This document shows, piece after piece, positions 29,260 through 37,646 of a DNA stretch of 64,000 bases; within the stretch, counting starts at the first letter, position 1; the number at the start of each line of letters is the position of its first letter. This stretch comes from Burkholderia sp. IMCC1007 (GTDB lineage Bacteria; Pseudomonadota; Gammaproteobacteria; Burkholderiales; Burkholderiaceae). Made by a program: the position numbers and the translations under genes. Under the pieces are notes generated by a model. That model had not been told where the DNA came from. It ran no database searches and saw only the letters and a program-made list of their open reading frames with translations. Where the stretch lies: NCBI RefSeq assembly GCF_027257875.1, contig NZ_JAPVQY010000008.1:62001-126000 (forward strand). Direction: 5' to 3'.

Positions 29260-29814
29260 ATGAAGATCCACAAACATCTCGCCGCACTCGCCGCTTGCGG
29301 CGCATTGACCGGCCTCGCGCACGCCGGGCCGACGTCGCCGCAGGCGGTCGTCAAGAAGATCACGCTGACCGCGCACATCGGCGATAGCCTGTTCGCGTCG
29401 AAGCCGGACGACTCGGCGTTGAACGACGTGGTCGAACTGAGCGCGACCGACCGTGCGCCGCAGATCGTCGGCGCGACGCTGCCGATCCGCGTACGCACGA
29501 CGGGTCCCGATATCAATGTCGTGCTGTTGCAGCCGATGGCCGATACGAAGATCGTGCTGACGGATCGCGCAGGCAGTGTGGACATGGTGCCCGGTGCCGG
29601 CCGCGCCGTCAGGCTGATGAAGCGCAGCCACGACGGTTTCGACGGCTACGACGAAACCCGCGACTTGACGATCAGCGCGCCTGCGCCGGCCGTGCACGGG
29701 ACCGCGGCGCCCTCGGGCGGCCGGTATCCGGCCAGGGTGGTGCTGGTGTTCGAACCGGCCGCGTCGGCCGGACGCGAGCCGGCAGCAGCGCAGGTTGCCG
29801 TAACGGAGCAGTAG
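29260..29814 (+). CDS. Secreted protein resembling CS1/cable-type pilin subunits
   Basis: A 184-residue exported protein with a signal peptide (MKIHKHLAALAACGALTGLAHA). The mature start, VKKITLTAHIGDSLFASKPDDSAL, resembles the N-terminus of class 5 (CFA/I, CS1, cable) pilins, which read roughly QKNITVTA. The rest is beta-rich with few cysteines. The likeness is weak and recalled, not computed. No chaperone, usher or tip-adhesin gene is adjacent, so a lone pilin or an unrelated exported protein are both possible. CGGAG before the ATG at 29260 supports that start. Confidence 0.55.
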   Translation: MKIHKHLAALAACGALTGLAHAGPTSPQAVVKKITLTAHIGDSLFASKPDDSALNDVVELSATDRAPQIVGATLPIRVRTTGPDINVVLLQPMADTKIVLTDRAGSVDMVPGAGRAVRLMKRSHDGFDGYDETRDLTISAPAPAVHGTAAPSGGRYPARVVLVFEPAASAGREPAAAQVAVTEQ

Positions 29815-29822
29815 CGCAGTGT

Positions 29823-29849
29823 GCCCCGCCGGGCGTCGTCGGGCGGGGC
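29823..29849 (+). terminator. GC-rich hairpin after the pilin-like gene
   Basis: GCCCCGCC (29823-29830) pairs perfectly with GGCGGGGC (29842-29849). It starts 9 bp after the stop. No T tract follows, so termination may be weak. The remaining 290 bp up to 30139 hold no gene that I can support. Confidence 0.5.
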
Positions 29850-30139
29850 ATGTCGGCGAGGTTTGTGCGCATAAACATACGACGACATGTCTCTGTGGTG
29901 ACGACCCTAGATGTGAGTGCGCGCCCACCGGCACCCGCGCCAACTTGCCCGGCGCGATTCCGGGCCGGGTGCATACGCACGGCGCGTGCAGCTGCCGGCA
30001 CGGGTCGACGCACTTGCGTCGATGCGCGTCGCACGCGCTCGCTGCGGCAGCCCCCGATCCACGCAGATCGCGGCAGTGACTTCTCACCTCATCGACACGC
30101 GATGCGTGATCGCTGCAGCCCATCCGTCACCGCAACGCG

Positions 30140-30646
30140 TTACGCGAGCGCCTTCACCATGTGACGTTCATCGTAGAAGCGGCCGTCGACGAACAGCGAG
30201 CGCGGTTCCGTGCCGAACCGCACGAACCCTTGCGACGCGTACAACCGTTCCGCGGTGCCGTTGATCTCGTTTACGCACAGCATCAGTTGCTTGCACTGCC
30301 ACGCTTGCGCCGCATGCGCGGTCGCGCTGTCGAGCAGCGATTGCGCAATGCCGCGCCCGCGATACGCGGGATCGACGAACACGCCCCAGATCGTCGCCTT
30401 GTGCGAGACCTTAGCGCGCGCATCGCGGCGCACGCCGGTGATGCCGACGAGCGATGCGTCGTCGAATGCGCCGAACACGGCGCGCTCGTGGGTGGACGTG
30501 ATGCGCGCCGCGAATTCGTCGACCGACACGCCGGCTTCTTCGTCGCGGGTCGGCAGGAACGAGGTCGGCGACGTGTCGACCGCGCGAAGGCGGACGGACT
30601 GGAATTGCGCCGCATCGGCGGCGTCGAGCAGGCGGATCGTGATCAT
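30140..30646 (-). CDS. GNAT-family N-acetyltransferase
   Basis: A 168-residue GCN5-related acetyltransferase. The acetyl-CoA loop is visible as GVFVDPAYRGRGIAQSLLDSATAHA (about residues 90-114), followed by LCVNEINGTAERLYASQGFVRFG, the usual last strand and helix. The substrate cannot be told. It is a single gene separated by about 240 bp from the divergently oriented neighbours and shows no operon partner. Confidence 0.83.
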   Translation of the reverse strand: MITIRLLDAADAAQFQSVRLRAVDTSPTSFLPTRDEEAGVSVDEFAARITSTHERAVFGAFDDASLVGITGVRRDARAKVSHKATIWGVFVDPAYRGRGIAQSLLDSATAHAAQAWQCKQLMLCVNEINGTAERLYASQGFVRFGTEPRSLFVDGRFYDERHMVKALA

Positions 30647-30886
30647 CGGTTGACGTAGTCGTGGGCCGGGCGGGCGCCGGCATCGGCTGCGTGGCGCGCG
30701 GCCGCGAACGTCAATGCTAATCGGATTCGGTGCTGCCCGCTGTGCGGTTTCGAGCGACCACGCGCTGCGCCTGACCGATACCCGCGTCGCGAGCGTGAAG
30801 CACTACGGCGAGCTCGAGCTCGGGTTCTCCGTGATCGACGGACGCGCATCGCTCGCGCGCTCGATGGTAATGGCGCGTCGTGCCGG

Positions 30887-31525
30887 TCAGATAGCGTCGC
30901 GCGGCCGCCGCGCGTCGCCGTCGACGCAGCACGCGAGCACTTCGGCATCGTTGTCGCCGAGGCTCAGGTACACGTGCCCGACCGCGCTGTCGAAATAGAG
31001 GCTGTCGCCGGTGCCGAGCCGGTACGCATGGCCGTTCTCGAAGCGCACTTCCAGCTCGCCGCTCAGCACGAACACGAACTCCTCGCCGCTGTGCCGGATG
31101 TAGTCGGCGAAGTCGGACAGCTTGCGTGCATGGATGCGCCCGCGCACCGGCACCATCCGTTTGCCGGTCAGGTCGTTCGCGAGCATCCCGTACGCGTAGT
31201 TCGGCGTGTCGTAGACCATCTGCTGGCCGGCCGGCGTGAACGACGGGGTCATCGCGCCGGCTGGCGCGGCGCGGCCGAACATCGTGTCGAAATCGAGCGC
31301 GAGCGCGTGCGTGAGCGCCGCGAACTTGTCGTAGGTGAGCGCGATGTCGCCGCGCTCCGCCTTCGAAATCGTCGAGACCGCGATACCGGAGCGCTCGGAC
31401 AACTGCGCGAGCGTCAGGCCGCGCGACTTGCGGGCGTCGCGCAGCCGCGCGCCGACCGTCTGGTGGTCGAGCTGCGGCGGGGCGTCGTCGGCTAGTGGAG
31501 CAGCAGGGGCAGTGGATTTGGGCAT
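30887..31525 (-). CDS. XRE-family regulator with C-terminal cupin domain
   Basis: A 212-residue HTH-cupin regulator. The N-terminal helix-turn-helix is LRDARKSRGLTLAQLSERSGIAVSTISKAERG (about residues 28-59). The C-terminal cupin barrel includes HSGEEFVFVLSGELEVRFENG and GDSLYFDSAVGHVYLSLG. This architecture (PuuR/SutR type) senses small amines or amino acids. It is divergent from RidA, an FAD amino-acid oxidoreductase and a permease, with a strong palindrome between them, so it very likely controls that set. Confidence 0.85.
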   Translation of the reverse strand: MPKSTAPAAPLADDAPPQLDHQTVGARLRDARKSRGLTLAQLSERSGIAVSTISKAERGDIALTYDKFAALTHALALDFDTMFGRAAPAGAMTPSFTPAGQQMVYDTPNYAYGMLANDLTGKRMVPVRGRIHARKLSDFADYIRHSGEEFVFVLSGELEVRFENGHAYRLGTGDSLYFDSAVGHVYLSLGDNDAEVLACCVDGDARRPRDAI

Positions 31526-31561
31526 GCGAAAACGGGCGCGGCGTGAATACGGGTTTTGTCG

Positions 31562-31587
31562 TATACGAGAATAAATTTTCTCGTATA
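31562..31587. promoter_or_regulatory. Operator palindrome in the XRE-cupin / RidA divergent region
   Basis: Perfect 10-bp arms TATACGAGAA and TTCTCGTATA flank the 6-base spacer TAAATT. It stands 37 bp upstream of the regulator start in AT-rich DNA. It is the natural binding site for the XRE-cupin dimer, controlling itself and perhaps the divergent genes. Confidence 0.7.
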
Positions 31588-31780
31588 TGATAATTTTCGT
31601 CGAGATCGCCAACGGCGGGCGTGACGGCCACTCTAGCATCGGACGACGCGAAACTCGCCGCAGCCCATGCGACAGGCCCGAGTCGCGACCGTCCGGCGGT
31701 GCTTTCCGGTCCGTTGGTTTTGCCGGACCATTCCCCGATTCAACCGGCCCGTGGTGGCCGGACCTGCGAAGGTGCAATTC

Positions 31781-32134
31781 ATGTCCACTGACATCAAACG
31801 TCTGCACACCGGCCCGCGCATGAGCCAGGTCGTGATCGCCAACGGCATCGTCCATCTGGCCGGCCAGGTGCCCGACACCGCCGGCGCGCCGATCGCCGTG
31901 CAGGCGACCGAAATCCTCACGCGCATCGACGCGCTGCTCGCGTCGGCCGGCGTCGACAAGACGCGCGTGTTGACGGCCAACGTGTGGCTCAGCGACGCGG
32001 CGCACTTCGACGCGTTCAATGCGGTGTGGGATGCGTGGGTGCCGGCCGGCCACGCGCCGACCCGCGCGTGCGTGCAGGCGCTGCTGATGAAGCCCGGTCT
32101 CGACGTCGAGATCGCCGTCACCGCGCTCGCGTGA
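31781..32134 (+). CDS. RidA-family enamine/imine deaminase
   Basis: A 117-residue RidA (YjgF/YER057c) protein with ANGIVHLAGQVPD near the N-terminus and the family tail GHAPTRACVQALLMKPGLDVEIAVTALA, including the conserved arginine. RidA proteins hydrolyse reactive imines made when amino acids are oxidised or deaminated. The next gene, 31 bp on, is an FAD amino-acid oxidoreductase that makes such imines, a textbook functional pairing. The ATG at 31781 is preceded by GAAGGTG and gives the normal family length. Confidence 0.88.
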   Translation: MSTDIKRLHTGPRMSQVVIANGIVHLAGQVPDTAGAPIAVQATEILTRIDALLASAGVDKTRVLTANVWLSDAAHFDAFNAVWDAWVPAGHAPTRACVQALLMKPGLDVEIAVTALA

Positions 32135-32165
32135 CGCGCGCGCCGCACGCCCGAGGAGTTTTCCG

Positions 32166-33416
32166 ATGAAGTTCGATACGCTCGTCCTGGGCGGCGGCAT
32201 GATCGGCGTGTCGGTCGCCGTCCACCTGCAGCAGCGCGGCCTGTCGGTCGCGCTCGTGGATCGCAACGCGCCCGGCAACGAAACGTCGCTCGGCAATGCC
32301 GGGCTGATCCAGCGCGAAGGCGTGTATCCGTACGCGTTTCCGCGCGGCTTCGGCACGCTGCTCAAATACGCGTGCAACCGCTCGCCGGACGTGCGCTATC
32401 ACCCGGCCGCGCTGCCGAAGCTCATCCCGTTCCTGTATCGCTACTGGCGCAATTCGCATCCGGCGCGCCACGCCGAGATCGCGCGCGCCTATGCGCCGCT
32501 GATCGAGCACTGCGTGACCGAGCATCGTGCGCTGATCGACGCGGCCGGCGCCGGTGCGCTGCTGCGCGAAGGCGGCTGGCTCAAGGTGTTTCGCACCGCC
32601 GCGACGCGCGACGCCGAAACTCGCGACGCCGAGCGCTGGCACGCGGAATACGGCGTGACCTTCGACGCGCTCGACGCCGCCACGCTGCGCGACGCGGAGC
32701 CGAACCTGAGCCGCGCGCTGATCGGCGCGCTGCGCTATCCGGGCTCCGATTCGATCAGCGATCCGAACGGACTCGTCACCGCGTATGCGCGGCACTTCGA
32801 GCAGCTCGGCGGGCGCGTCGTGACCGGCGATGCGCTGACGCTGTCGGCCGCGAACGGCTGGCGTGTCGACACCGACGAAGGTCCGCTCGACGCGCGCGCC
32901 GCGGTCGTCGCGCTGGGCCCGTGGTCGGACCTGCTGTGCGAACGGCTCGGCTATAGGCTGCCGCTCGCGGTCAAGCGCGGCTACCACATGCACTATGCGG
33001 CGCAGCCCGGCGCGCGGCTGAACCGGCCCGTGCTCGATGCCGACAGCGGCTTCCTGATCACGCCGATGACGCGCGGCATCCGCCTGACGACCGGCGTCGA
33101 GCTCGGCTATCGCGACACGCCGCCGACGCCGACGCAGCTCGCCGCCGTCGAGCCGGTCGCGCGCGAGCTGTTCCCGCTCGGCGCGCGCGTGGATAGCGCG
33201 CCGTGGCTCGGCCGCCGCCCATGCACGCCCGACATGCTGCCGGTGATCGGCGCGGCGCCGCGCCATCGCGATCTGTGGTTCGCGTTCGGACATGCGCACC
33301 ACGGTTTCACGCTCGGCCCCGTCACCGGGCGGCTGATCGCCGATCTGATGACCGGCACGCAGCCGTTCGTCGACCCGACGCCGTTTCGCGTCGAACGCTT
33401 TCTGCACGGCCGCTGA
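32166..33416 (+). CDS. FAD-dependent D-amino-acid dehydrogenase-like oxidoreductase (DadA family)
   Basis: A 416-residue DAO-superfamily flavoprotein. The dinucleotide-binding motif is FDTLVLGGGMIGVSVAVHLQQRG (residues 2-24), followed by NETSLGNAGLIQ as in DadA. The C-terminal FAD site is FAFGHAHHGFTLGPVTGRLIADLM. It probably oxidises a D-amino acid or secondary amine to the imine, handed to RidA, with electrons going to the respiratory chain. AGGAG precedes the ATG. The substrate is not shown by the sequence; a permease downstream would supply it. Confidence 0.85.
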   Translation: MKFDTLVLGGGMIGVSVAVHLQQRGLSVALVDRNAPGNETSLGNAGLIQREGVYPYAFPRGFGTLLKYACNRSPDVRYHPAALPKLIPFLYRYWRNSHPARHAEIARAYAPLIEHCVTEHRALIDAAGAGALLREGGWLKVFRTAATRDAETRDAERWHAEYGVTFDALDAATLRDAEPNLSRALIGALRYPGSDSISDPNGLVTAYARHFEQLGGRVVTGDALTLSAANGWRVDTDEGPLDARAAVVALGPWSDLLCERLGYRLPLAVKRGYHMHYAAQPGARLNRPVLDADSGFLITPMTRGIRLTTGVELGYRDTPPTPTQLAAVEPVARELFPLGARVDSAPWLGRRPCTPDMLPVIGAAPRHRDLWFAFGHAHHGFTLGPVTGRLIADLMTGTQPFVDPTPFRVERFLHGR

Positions 33417-33519
33417 ACCCGGCGCCGCGCGATGCAACGGGCCCCGCGCACGACGTCGGGGTGCCCGCCCAGCGGCCGTCCGATCCGGCGAGCCGCGACG
33501 ATCCACGACTGGAGACAAC

Positions 33520-34911
33520 ATGCAACAGCACACGATGCGGCGCGAGCTCGGCGCGCGCCAGATCTCGTTCATGGCGCTCGGGATGGCCATCGGCGTCGGC
33601 CTGTTCCTCGGCTCGGCGTCCGCGATCCGCGCGGCCGGGCCCGGCGCACTGGTCGCGTACCTGATCGGCGGCGCGATGATCTTCCTGATCATGCGCGCGC
33701 TCGGCGAGATGGCCGTGCACCGGCCGGTGTCCGGCTCGTTCGGCGCGTATGCGTTCGAATACCTCGGGCCGTTCGCCGGCTATCTGGTCGGCTGGACCTA
33801 CTGGCTGTTCATGGTCGGCGTCGGTGTCGCGGAGACGACGGCCGTCGGCATCTACATGGGATTCTGGTTTCCGGCGGTGCCGCAGTGGCTCTGGGTCGTG
33901 TTGGCGATCGCCGCGATCGCCGGCTTCAACCTGCTGAACGTGAAGGTGTACGGCGAGCTGGAATTCTGGTTCGCGCTCGTGAAGGTCGGGACGATCCTGC
34001 TGATGATCGCGGGCGGCGCGCTGATCGTGTTCACGGGCATCGGCCATCACGGCGAGCCGGTCGGCCTGTCGAACCTGTGGCGGCATGGCGGCGTGTTCCC
34101 GCACGGCGTGCTCGGGCTCGTGAGCGCGCTGCCGATCGTCGCGTATTCGTTCGCGGGAGTCGAGATGATCGGCCTCACGGCCGGCGAGGCGCGCGACCCG
34201 CAGAAGGCGATTCCGCGGGCGATCAATTCGGTGCTGTGGCGCATCCTGATCTTCTACGTCGGCGCGCTGTTCATCATCATGGCGCTGTACCCGTGGAACG
34301 AGCTCGGCGAGCACGGCAGCCCGTTCGTCACCACGTTCGAATCGCTCGGGCTGAGGCAGGCGGCCGGCGTCGTCAACTTCGTGGTCGTCACGGCCGCGCT
34401 GTCGAGCTTCAACTGCATCGTGTTCAGCGGCGCGCGGATGCTGTCGAGCATGGCCGGCAACGGCCTCGCGCCCGCGCCGTTCGCGACGCTGAGCGCGAGC
34501 GGCTCGCCGTCGCGCGCGGTCGGCGCGACCGTGTTGTTGATGTCGGTCGGCGTGCTGCTGAACTACGTGATTCCCGCGCGCGTGTTCGGCTGGCTGATGT
34601 CGTTCCTGTCGTTCGACGTGGCCGTGATCTGGGCGATGATCGTGCTGACCCACATGCAGTTCCGGCGCGTGATGGCCGCGCGCGGCGTGACGCCGGCGTT
34701 CCGGATGCCATGTGCGCCGGCCACGTCGTGGATCTGCCTCGCGTTCGTCGTATTCGTGTTCGTGATGCTCGGCGTCGATGCGGCCACGCGCGGGTCGTTG
34801 TACGTCGGCACGGGGCTGCTCGTGCTGCTGGCGATGATCTACCGGCGATCGCGGCGTCTGCAGGCGGCCGCGCATTCGACGCGCGTCGCGCTGGCGGCCG
34901 AGCGGGTGTGA
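33520..34911 (+). CDS. Amino-acid permease (APC superfamily, AAT family)
   Basis: A 463-residue permease with about 12 hydrophobic helices. The N-terminal ALGMAIGVGLFLGSASAIRAAGPGALVAYLIGG is the consensus APC helix 1-2 region, and the internal SFAGVEMIGLTAGEARDPQKAIPRAIN is the AAT-family signature. It follows the DadA-like gene by about 100 bp and GGAGACAAC precedes the ATG. It presumably imports the amino acid that the upstream oxidoreductase degrades; D-serine, D-alanine or similar are candidates. Confidence 0.87.
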   Translation: MQQHTMRRELGARQISFMALGMAIGVGLFLGSASAIRAAGPGALVAYLIGGAMIFLIMRALGEMAVHRPVSGSFGAYAFEYLGPFAGYLVGWTYWLFMVGVGVAETTAVGIYMGFWFPAVPQWLWVVLAIAAIAGFNLLNVKVYGELEFWFALVKVGTILLMIAGGALIVFTGIGHHGEPVGLSNLWRHGGVFPHGVLGLVSALPIVAYSFAGVEMIGLTAGEARDPQKAIPRAINSVLWRILIFYVGALFIIMALYPWNELGEHGSPFVTTFESLGLRQAAGVVNFVVVTAALSSFNCIVFSGARMLSSMAGNGLAPAPFATLSASGSPSRAVGATVLLMSVGVLLNYVIPARVFGWLMSFLSFDVAVIWAMIVLTHMQFRRVMAARGVTPAFRMPCAPATSWICLAFVVFVFVMLGVDAATRGSLYVGTGLLVLLAMIYRRSRRLQAAAHSTRVALAAERV

Positions 34912-35117
34912 GGGTCCGGCGCGTTGGCTGATACGAGCGCGACGCGCGGCAGGTGCGCCGTGCCGGGTTCACGAAGGCAGGGGAACTGAAGCGCGCGCGC
35001 CGTGCGGCTCAAGGAGCGTTGGGGATGAAGCGCGCCCGCCGTCGAGCCGGGCCGGCACGACGCGTCGAGCGCGCGAAGTACGTGAAGCGTGCGGGAGAAA
35101 CAAGGGAGAAACACGCG

Positions 35118-35288
35118 GCGCGCCCGATCGGCTCAGGCGCGCCCGACCGGATCAGGTGCGCCCGACCGGATTAGGTGCGCCCGACCGGATCAGGTGCGAC
35201 CGATCGGATCAGGTGCGTACGAACGGATCAGGTGCGCACGAGCGGTTCAGATGCGCACGAGCGGTTCAGATGCGCACGACCTGCATCG
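35118..35288 (+). repeat. 19-bp tandem repeat, eight full copies plus a partial
   Basis: The unit GTGCGCCCGACCGGATCAG (19 bp) repeats head to tail from 35118 to 35269, with a degenerate partial unit to 35288. Copies drift in order: the first carry GCGCGCCC, the middle ones GTGCGCCC, and the last two ATGCGCACGAGCGGTTCAG-like forms. It ends 26 bp before the 3' end of the glycine-zipper gene. 19 bp is not a multiple of three and no spacers exist, so it is neither coding nor CRISPR. The rest of the gap (34912-35117) holds no gene I can support. Confidence 0.85.
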
Positions 35289-35314
35289 GTACGTCCTGCA
35301 TCAGCACGACTTGT

Positions 35315-35965
35315 TCAATACCGCGAGAGCTGACTGCCGTTGATCTGCACGCGATCGCCCGGGTGCAGGTCGCCCGGCGACTGCACGTCGAACGAGCGCG
35401 TCGAGCCGTCGCTGAGCTGCACGTCGATCCGGTAGCTGCTCGGCGGTTGCGCCGCGCCCATCTGCTGGCCGATCTGGTTGCCGGCGACGGCACCGCCGAG
35501 CGCGCCGATCACCGTCGCCGCATCGCGGCCGTGGCCGCGGCCGAACTGGTTGCCCAGCACGCCGCCGACCAGCGCGCCGACGACGGTGCCCGCGACGCCC
35601 GACGTTCCGACCGAGCCTCTGACCGGCACGATGTTCGAGACCGTGCCGTATTGCGTGCCGTAGCCGTTGCCGTACTGGCCGCCATACGGCTGCGGGTTCG
35701 CGTAAGGCTGCGACCCGTATTGCTGCGGGTTGCCGTACTGGTCGTACGGCTGCGGTGCCTGGTTCGGATACGCCGGCTGTTGCGGTTGCACGTAGCCCGG
35801 CTGCGAATACGTGGGCTGCGCGTAACCGGGCGTCGCGTATTGCTGTTGCGGATAGCCCGGTTGCGCGCCGTAATAACCCGGTGCGACGCAGGCGGTCAGC
35901 GGAAGCGCCGCCACGGCGACGAGCGAGGCGAACAGAACGGTCTTCGTGGAAGGCATGCGCATCAT
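35315..35965 (-). CDS. Glycine-zipper (2TM) outer-membrane lipoprotein
   Basis: A 216-residue lipoprotein: signal peptide with lipobox LTAC (about residue 26), then a long Gln/Tyr/Pro/Gly-rich region of repeats like QPGYxQPQ (residues 30-100). The glycine-zipper segment GVAGTVVGALVGGVLGNQFGRGHGRDAATVIGALGGAVAGNQIG (shown in two zippered halves, about 120-165) resembles SlyB/Rcp proteins. A C-terminal domain with VQLSDGSTRSFDVQ ends the protein. It likely sits in the outer membrane and supports envelope integrity. AGGAAACACC precedes the ATG pair at 35965. Confidence 0.82.
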   Translation of the reverse strand: MMRMPSTKTVLFASLVAVAALPLTACVAPGYYGAQPGYPQQQYATPGYAQPTYSQPGYVQPQQPAYPNQAPQPYDQYGNPQQYGSQPYANPQPYGGQYGNGYGTQYGTVSNIVPVRGSVGTSGVAGTVVGALVGGVLGNQFGRGHGRDAATVIGALGGAVAGNQIGQQMGAAQPPSSYRIDVQLSDGSTRSFDVQSPGDLHPGDRVQINGSQLSRY

Positions 35966-36375
35966 GGTGTTTCCTGCATCGGCAACGTGTTCGCCGACGA
36001 ATACCGGGACGGGTGGCGAACTCGGCGTGAGTATAAGGAATGGGCGGATGCGCGTCCGGTGTGGCCGGGTAACAACGTGTAAAGTCTGTTGCCGCGCAAC
36101 TCGCCGCCGGGACAGGCGTCGCGGCGTGCGGGGCATCGGGCTCCGCGTCGCGCTTCACGCATGATCGCGCCCCATCCCCTCGCCACACCACGCGGGCGCG
36201 CCCGCCGCACATCGCGAAATCGAATGCGCGGCATCGCGACATTTAATTGGTCACTGGCCGGCCCGTCCGATATCGTGACCGGATTGCCTGCCGACGGTCG
36301 CGCCGTGTCGGCCGCGGTTCGTTCCCCTGTCCGCGTCGACGTCGCGCAGCGACCGCCCCACCTACATTCCGAGTC

Positions 36376-37578
36376 ATGACCACCGATCGTTTCTTCACCA
36401 ACGCCGTCGATGCCGGCGGCCAGCCCGTCAACCTCGTCGTCCAGGACGGCCGCTTCGTCCGGATCGGCGCCGATTGCACGGCCACGCCCGGCGCGGAAAC
36501 GATCGACCTCGGCGGGCGCGTCGTGCTGCCCGGCTTCGTCGACGGCCACATCCATCTCGACAAGAGCTTCGTCGGCGATCGATGGGTGCCGCACGAATCG
36601 GCCGGCTCGCTGCGCGAGCGGCTCGCGGTCGAGAAGCGCCAGCTTGCGGCGGCGCCGGCGATCGTCGAGCGCGCCAATGCGCTGATCGCGCAGGCCGCCG
36701 CATTCGGCACGATCGCGATGCGCAGCCACGTCGACGTCGACGCGACGACGGGCCTGTCGGACCTGCACGCCGTGATGGCCGCGCGCGAACAATGGCGCGG
36801 GATCGTCGACATCGAGCTGGTCGCGTTTCCGCAGGCCGGCGTCGTGACGTGCCCGGGCACCGCCGGGATCCTCGACGCAGCCGTGCGCGAAGGCGCGGAC
36901 GTGGTCGGCGGGATCGATCCGACGACGCTCGACGGCGACGCGGACGGCCAGCTCGACATCGTGTTCGGCATTGCCGAGAAGCGCGGCGCGAAGATCGACA
37001 TCCACCTGCACGAACCCGGCGAGACCGGCATCGCGCAATTGCTGCGGATCGCGGCGCGCACGCGCGCGGCGGGCCTCGGCGGCCGCGTGAACGTGAGCCA
37101 TGCGTACGCCCTCGGCCAGGTGAGCCACGACGACGTCGAGCGTGCGGCCGCGGCGCTCGCCGATGCCGGCGTGTCGATCCTCACCAATGCGCCGGGCGAC
37201 TGCGCATTCCCGCCGGTGCAGCAACTGCGCGACGCGGGCGTGCAGGTGCTCGCCGGCAACGACAACATCCGCGACGCATGGTGGCCGTACGGCAACGGCG
37301 ACATGCTGCAACGCGCGATGATGGTCGGCTACCGGTCGGGCTTTTATACCGACGAAGCGCTCGGCATCGCGCTCGACATGGCGACGCATGCCGGCGCGCG
37401 TGCCATTGGCAAGGACAACTACGGGATCGCGGCGGGCTGCGACGCGAGCTTCGTCGCGGTGAGCGCGCCGAATGCGGCAGCGGCCGTCGCTGGCGTGCCG
37501 GCCGAACGCTGGGTGTTCCGCCGCGGCGAAAGCGATACGGCCGCGCCGTTCGCACCCGGGCTGCGTTTCACGCGATAA
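36376..37578 (+). CDS. CodA-like amidohydrolase/deaminase (first copy)
   Basis: A 400-residue amidohydrolase-superfamily protein of the cytosine-deaminase-like group. GHIHLDKSF supplies the first two metal histidines, RSHVDVD lies in the barrel, and DIHLHEPGE, NVSHAYALG and LAGNDNIRDAWWPYG give the remaining metal and catalytic residues. Members deaminate cytosine, isocytosine or creatinine-like rings, or act on N-substituted ammelides. The next gene is a paralogue. The ATG at 36376 is preferred because upstream codons are antisense-like. The substrate is unknown. Confidence 0.8.
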   Translation: MTTDRFFTNAVDAGGQPVNLVVQDGRFVRIGADCTATPGAETIDLGGRVVLPGFVDGHIHLDKSFVGDRWVPHESAGSLRERLAVEKRQLAAAPAIVERANALIAQAAAFGTIAMRSHVDVDATTGLSDLHAVMAAREQWRGIVDIELVAFPQAGVVTCPGTAGILDAAVREGADVVGGIDPTTLDGDADGQLDIVFGIAEKRGAKIDIHLHEPGETGIAQLLRIAARTRAAGLGGRVNVSHAYALGQVSHDDVERAAAALADAGVSILTNAPGDCAFPPVQQLRDAGVQVLAGNDNIRDAWWPYGNGDMLQRAMMVGYRSGFYTDEALGIALDMATHAGARAIGKDNYGIAAGCDASFVAVSAPNAAAAVAGVPAERWVFRRGESDTAAPFAPGLRFTR

Positions 37579-37646
37579 CGACCTGACCGCCGTCACGGTG
37601 CGCGCATCGTGACGGTTCTGCACTGACCGACCCTACCGGAACCGAC

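Noticed and set aside
31667-31780. Upstream extension of the RidA frame
   Set aside because: The extra 38 residues are not part of the compact RidA fold; GAAGGTG before the ATG at 31781 and normal family length support the later start.
35118-35288. CRISPR-like repetition
   Set aside because: Units are head to tail with no spacers, and no cas gene is in the window.
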